Positions 62,902 through 64,000 of a stretch of DNA of 64,000 nucleotides are shown piece by piece. A program made the translations under genes and the position numbers. The notes beneath the pieces were generated by a model, which was not told the DNA's origin, did no database searches, and saw nothing but the letters and a program-made list of their open reading frames with translations. Numbering within the stretch: the stretch's first letter is position 1; each line of letters begins with the position of its first letter. The stretch covers positions 887,657 to 951,656 of the forward strand of contig KZ111146.1 of assembly GCA_002077045.2 (NCBI GenBank), written 5' to 3'. The DNA comes from Rachicladosporium sp. CCFEE 5018 (taxonomy: Eukaryota; Ascomycota; Dothideomycetes; Cladosporiales; Cladosporiaceae).

Positions 62902-64000
62902 ATGTCCTCCTCCTCCAACGTGCCAGAAACCTGGATCGCCGCCTTCTGCTCGCTCGTAGGGCACGAGTACTTCGCCGAAGTATCAGAAGACTTCGTGGAA
63001 GATGACTTTAATCTCACGGGTTTGGCGAGCCAGGTGCCGATGTACAAAGAAGCGCTGGAGATGATTCTGGACGTTGAGCCGGAAGACGATGCATCCGAGG
63101 ATGATGAGGATGATGATGAGGAGGATGAGGAAGATGAGGAGGAAGATGAGGATTTGGCTATGGATGGGGATGAGGGCGGGAGAGGGTATGGTGGTAGGAG
63201 GGCTGATGCGGCGGAGCGGAGGCATTTGAGGATGGCGAGTGATCTGAGTGTTATTGAGAGTTCGGCGGAGATGTTGTATGGTTTGATTCATCAGAGGTTT
63301 ATTACGAGTCGGCCGGGGATTCAGCAGATGGCTGAGAAGTACGAGTTGGGGCATTTTGGACATTGTCCGAGAGTGTATTGTTTTGGCGCGAAAGTGCTGC
63401 CGGTGGGGTGTTCAGATATACCTGGGCAGGAGACGGTGAAGCTGTTTTGCCCGAGTTGTCTGGATGTCTACTCGCCTCCAAATTCGAGGTTTCAGACCGT
63501 GGATGGGGCCTTCTTTGGGACGACGTTTGGGTGTTTGTTCTTCATGACCTTCCCGGAGCTGGACGTCGGAGGGCAGACACCCGCAGCTGCGGGAGCCAGC
63601 GCCAACACACCAGCCGATCCTCTCGCTTCGCCTGCGCCAAACAGCACATCAGCGAAGGACCCTCCTACTGGGCGGACGAGTCTGTCATCGTCCCTGGGCG
63701 GCACATCCGCTCCACCAACTACTTCAGACCCACACAACAGCTCATCAACCTTGCCACCACAACCAGAATCGATCAACGGCACCACACCTCGCAACTTAGC
63801 CCCTGGTCTGGGCATCGGCATGATCTACGAGCCGCGCATCTACGGCTTCAGAGTAGCTGAGATCTCGAAGCCAGGCCCGCGAATGAAGTGGCTCAGGAGC
63901 AAACCTCGAGATGTCACGGAGCTAAACGAGGAAGCTACTTGGGTGAAGGAACAGGCTCAGCGGAGTGGAGCGAGCAAACACATCGATACGGATGTAGGAG
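62902..64000 (+). CDS. CKB1: Casein kinase II regulatory (beta) subunit, runs off the window
   Basis: Regulatory subunit of protein kinase CK2. The frame is open from ATG 62902 to the window end, 366 codons, with no intron needed. The start reads MSSSSNVPETWIAAFCSLVG, then EYFAEVSEDFVEDDFNLTGL. A very acidic segment (about residues 55-90) is longer than usual. The zinc-binding part is canonical: GHCPRVYC, KVLPVGCSDIPG, FCPSCLDVY, then DGAFFGTTFGCLFF. About 85 Ser/Thr/Pro-rich residues are inserted before RIYGFRVAEI, as seen in filamentous fungi. The last visible part (MKWLRSKPRDVTELNEEATW) is near the usual C-terminus, so little is missing. Confidence 0.93.
   Translation, partial: MSSSSNVPETWIAAFCSLVGHEYFAEVSEDFVEDDFNLTGLASQVPMYKEALEMILDVEPEDDASEDDEDDDEEDEEDEEEDEDLAMDGDEGGRGYGGRRADAAERRHLRMASDLSVIESSAEMLYGLIHQRFITSRPGIQQMAEKYELGHFGHCPRVYCFGAKVLPVGCSDIPGQETVKLFCPSCLDVYSPPNSRFQTVDGAFFGTTFGCLFFMTFPELDVGGQTPAAAGASANTPADPLASPAPNSTSAKDPPTGRTSLSSSLGGTSAPPTTSDPHNSSSTLPPQPESINGTTPRNLAPGLGIGMIYEPRIYGFRVAEISKPGPRMKWLRSKPRDVTELNEEATWVKEQAQRSGASKHIDTDVG

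Noticed and set aside
1..64000. Transposons, CRISPR arrays, biosynthetic core genes
   Set aside because: No transposase, reverse transcriptase, terminal repeats, spaced direct repeats, PKS or NRPS motifs were seen. The three Zn2Cys6 genes are not next to tailoring enzymes.

Overview
The window is nuclear DNA from a filamentous ascomycete, most likely a Dothideomycete (black-yeast or Capnodiales/Mycosphaerellales type). Support: compact genes with 49-70 bp GT-AG introns and CTGAC/CTAAC branch sites, several Zn2Cys6 regulators, and filamentous-fungal versions of IME2, TMF/Sgm1, CUE5 and CK2-beta. The species cannot be named from the sequence. Two runs of exactly 100 N (18727-18826, 36397-36496) are conventional scaffold gaps of unknown true length.

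Layout. (1) 1-7350: DPB4 histone-fold gene, a tRNA-Arg(UCU)-like gene, a GNAT acetyltransferase, a UBE2S-type E2 with a long tail, a DEDDy 3'-5' exonuclease and the 3' end of TBCE. This block recurs in the same orientation at 29064-36396, with every gene model still readable. (2) 7350-18726, seen once: rest of TBCE, an SDR lacking the catalytic Tyr, a TMF/Sgm1 golgin, RRP42, IME2-type kinase and its long upstream region. (3) 18827-29063: DIS3 cut by the gap, VMA13, two Zn2Cys6 regulators (one with a BED-like finger) and VPS37. (4) Second copy of block 1, a gap, then 420 bp identical to the IME2 upstream segment at 18307-18726. (5) 36917-64000: a broken multispanning membrane protein, VPS25, ATP10 divergent from mitochondrial prolyl-tRNA synthetase, an FLR1-like MFS transporter, CUE5, a secreted Cys-rich protein, a Zn2Cys6 factor with an in-frame TGA, a large alpha/beta hydrolase, a single-pass membrane protein, and CKB1 running off the end.

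There is no biosynthetic cluster, transposon or CRISPR. Most genes are housekeeping: RNA exosome (RRP42, DIS3), ESCRT (VPS37, VPS25), mitochondrial assembly and translation (ATP10, PARS2), vacuolar acidification, tubulin folding and ubiquitin. The most unusual feature is the duplicated block: intact paralogs with patchy divergence, and a start-codon shift in one copy bridged by a nested ATG. Both gaps are flanked by sequence present elsewhere in the window, so the order around them should be treated as provisional; the two copies may be tandem paralogs, homeologs or haplotypes joined by the assembler.
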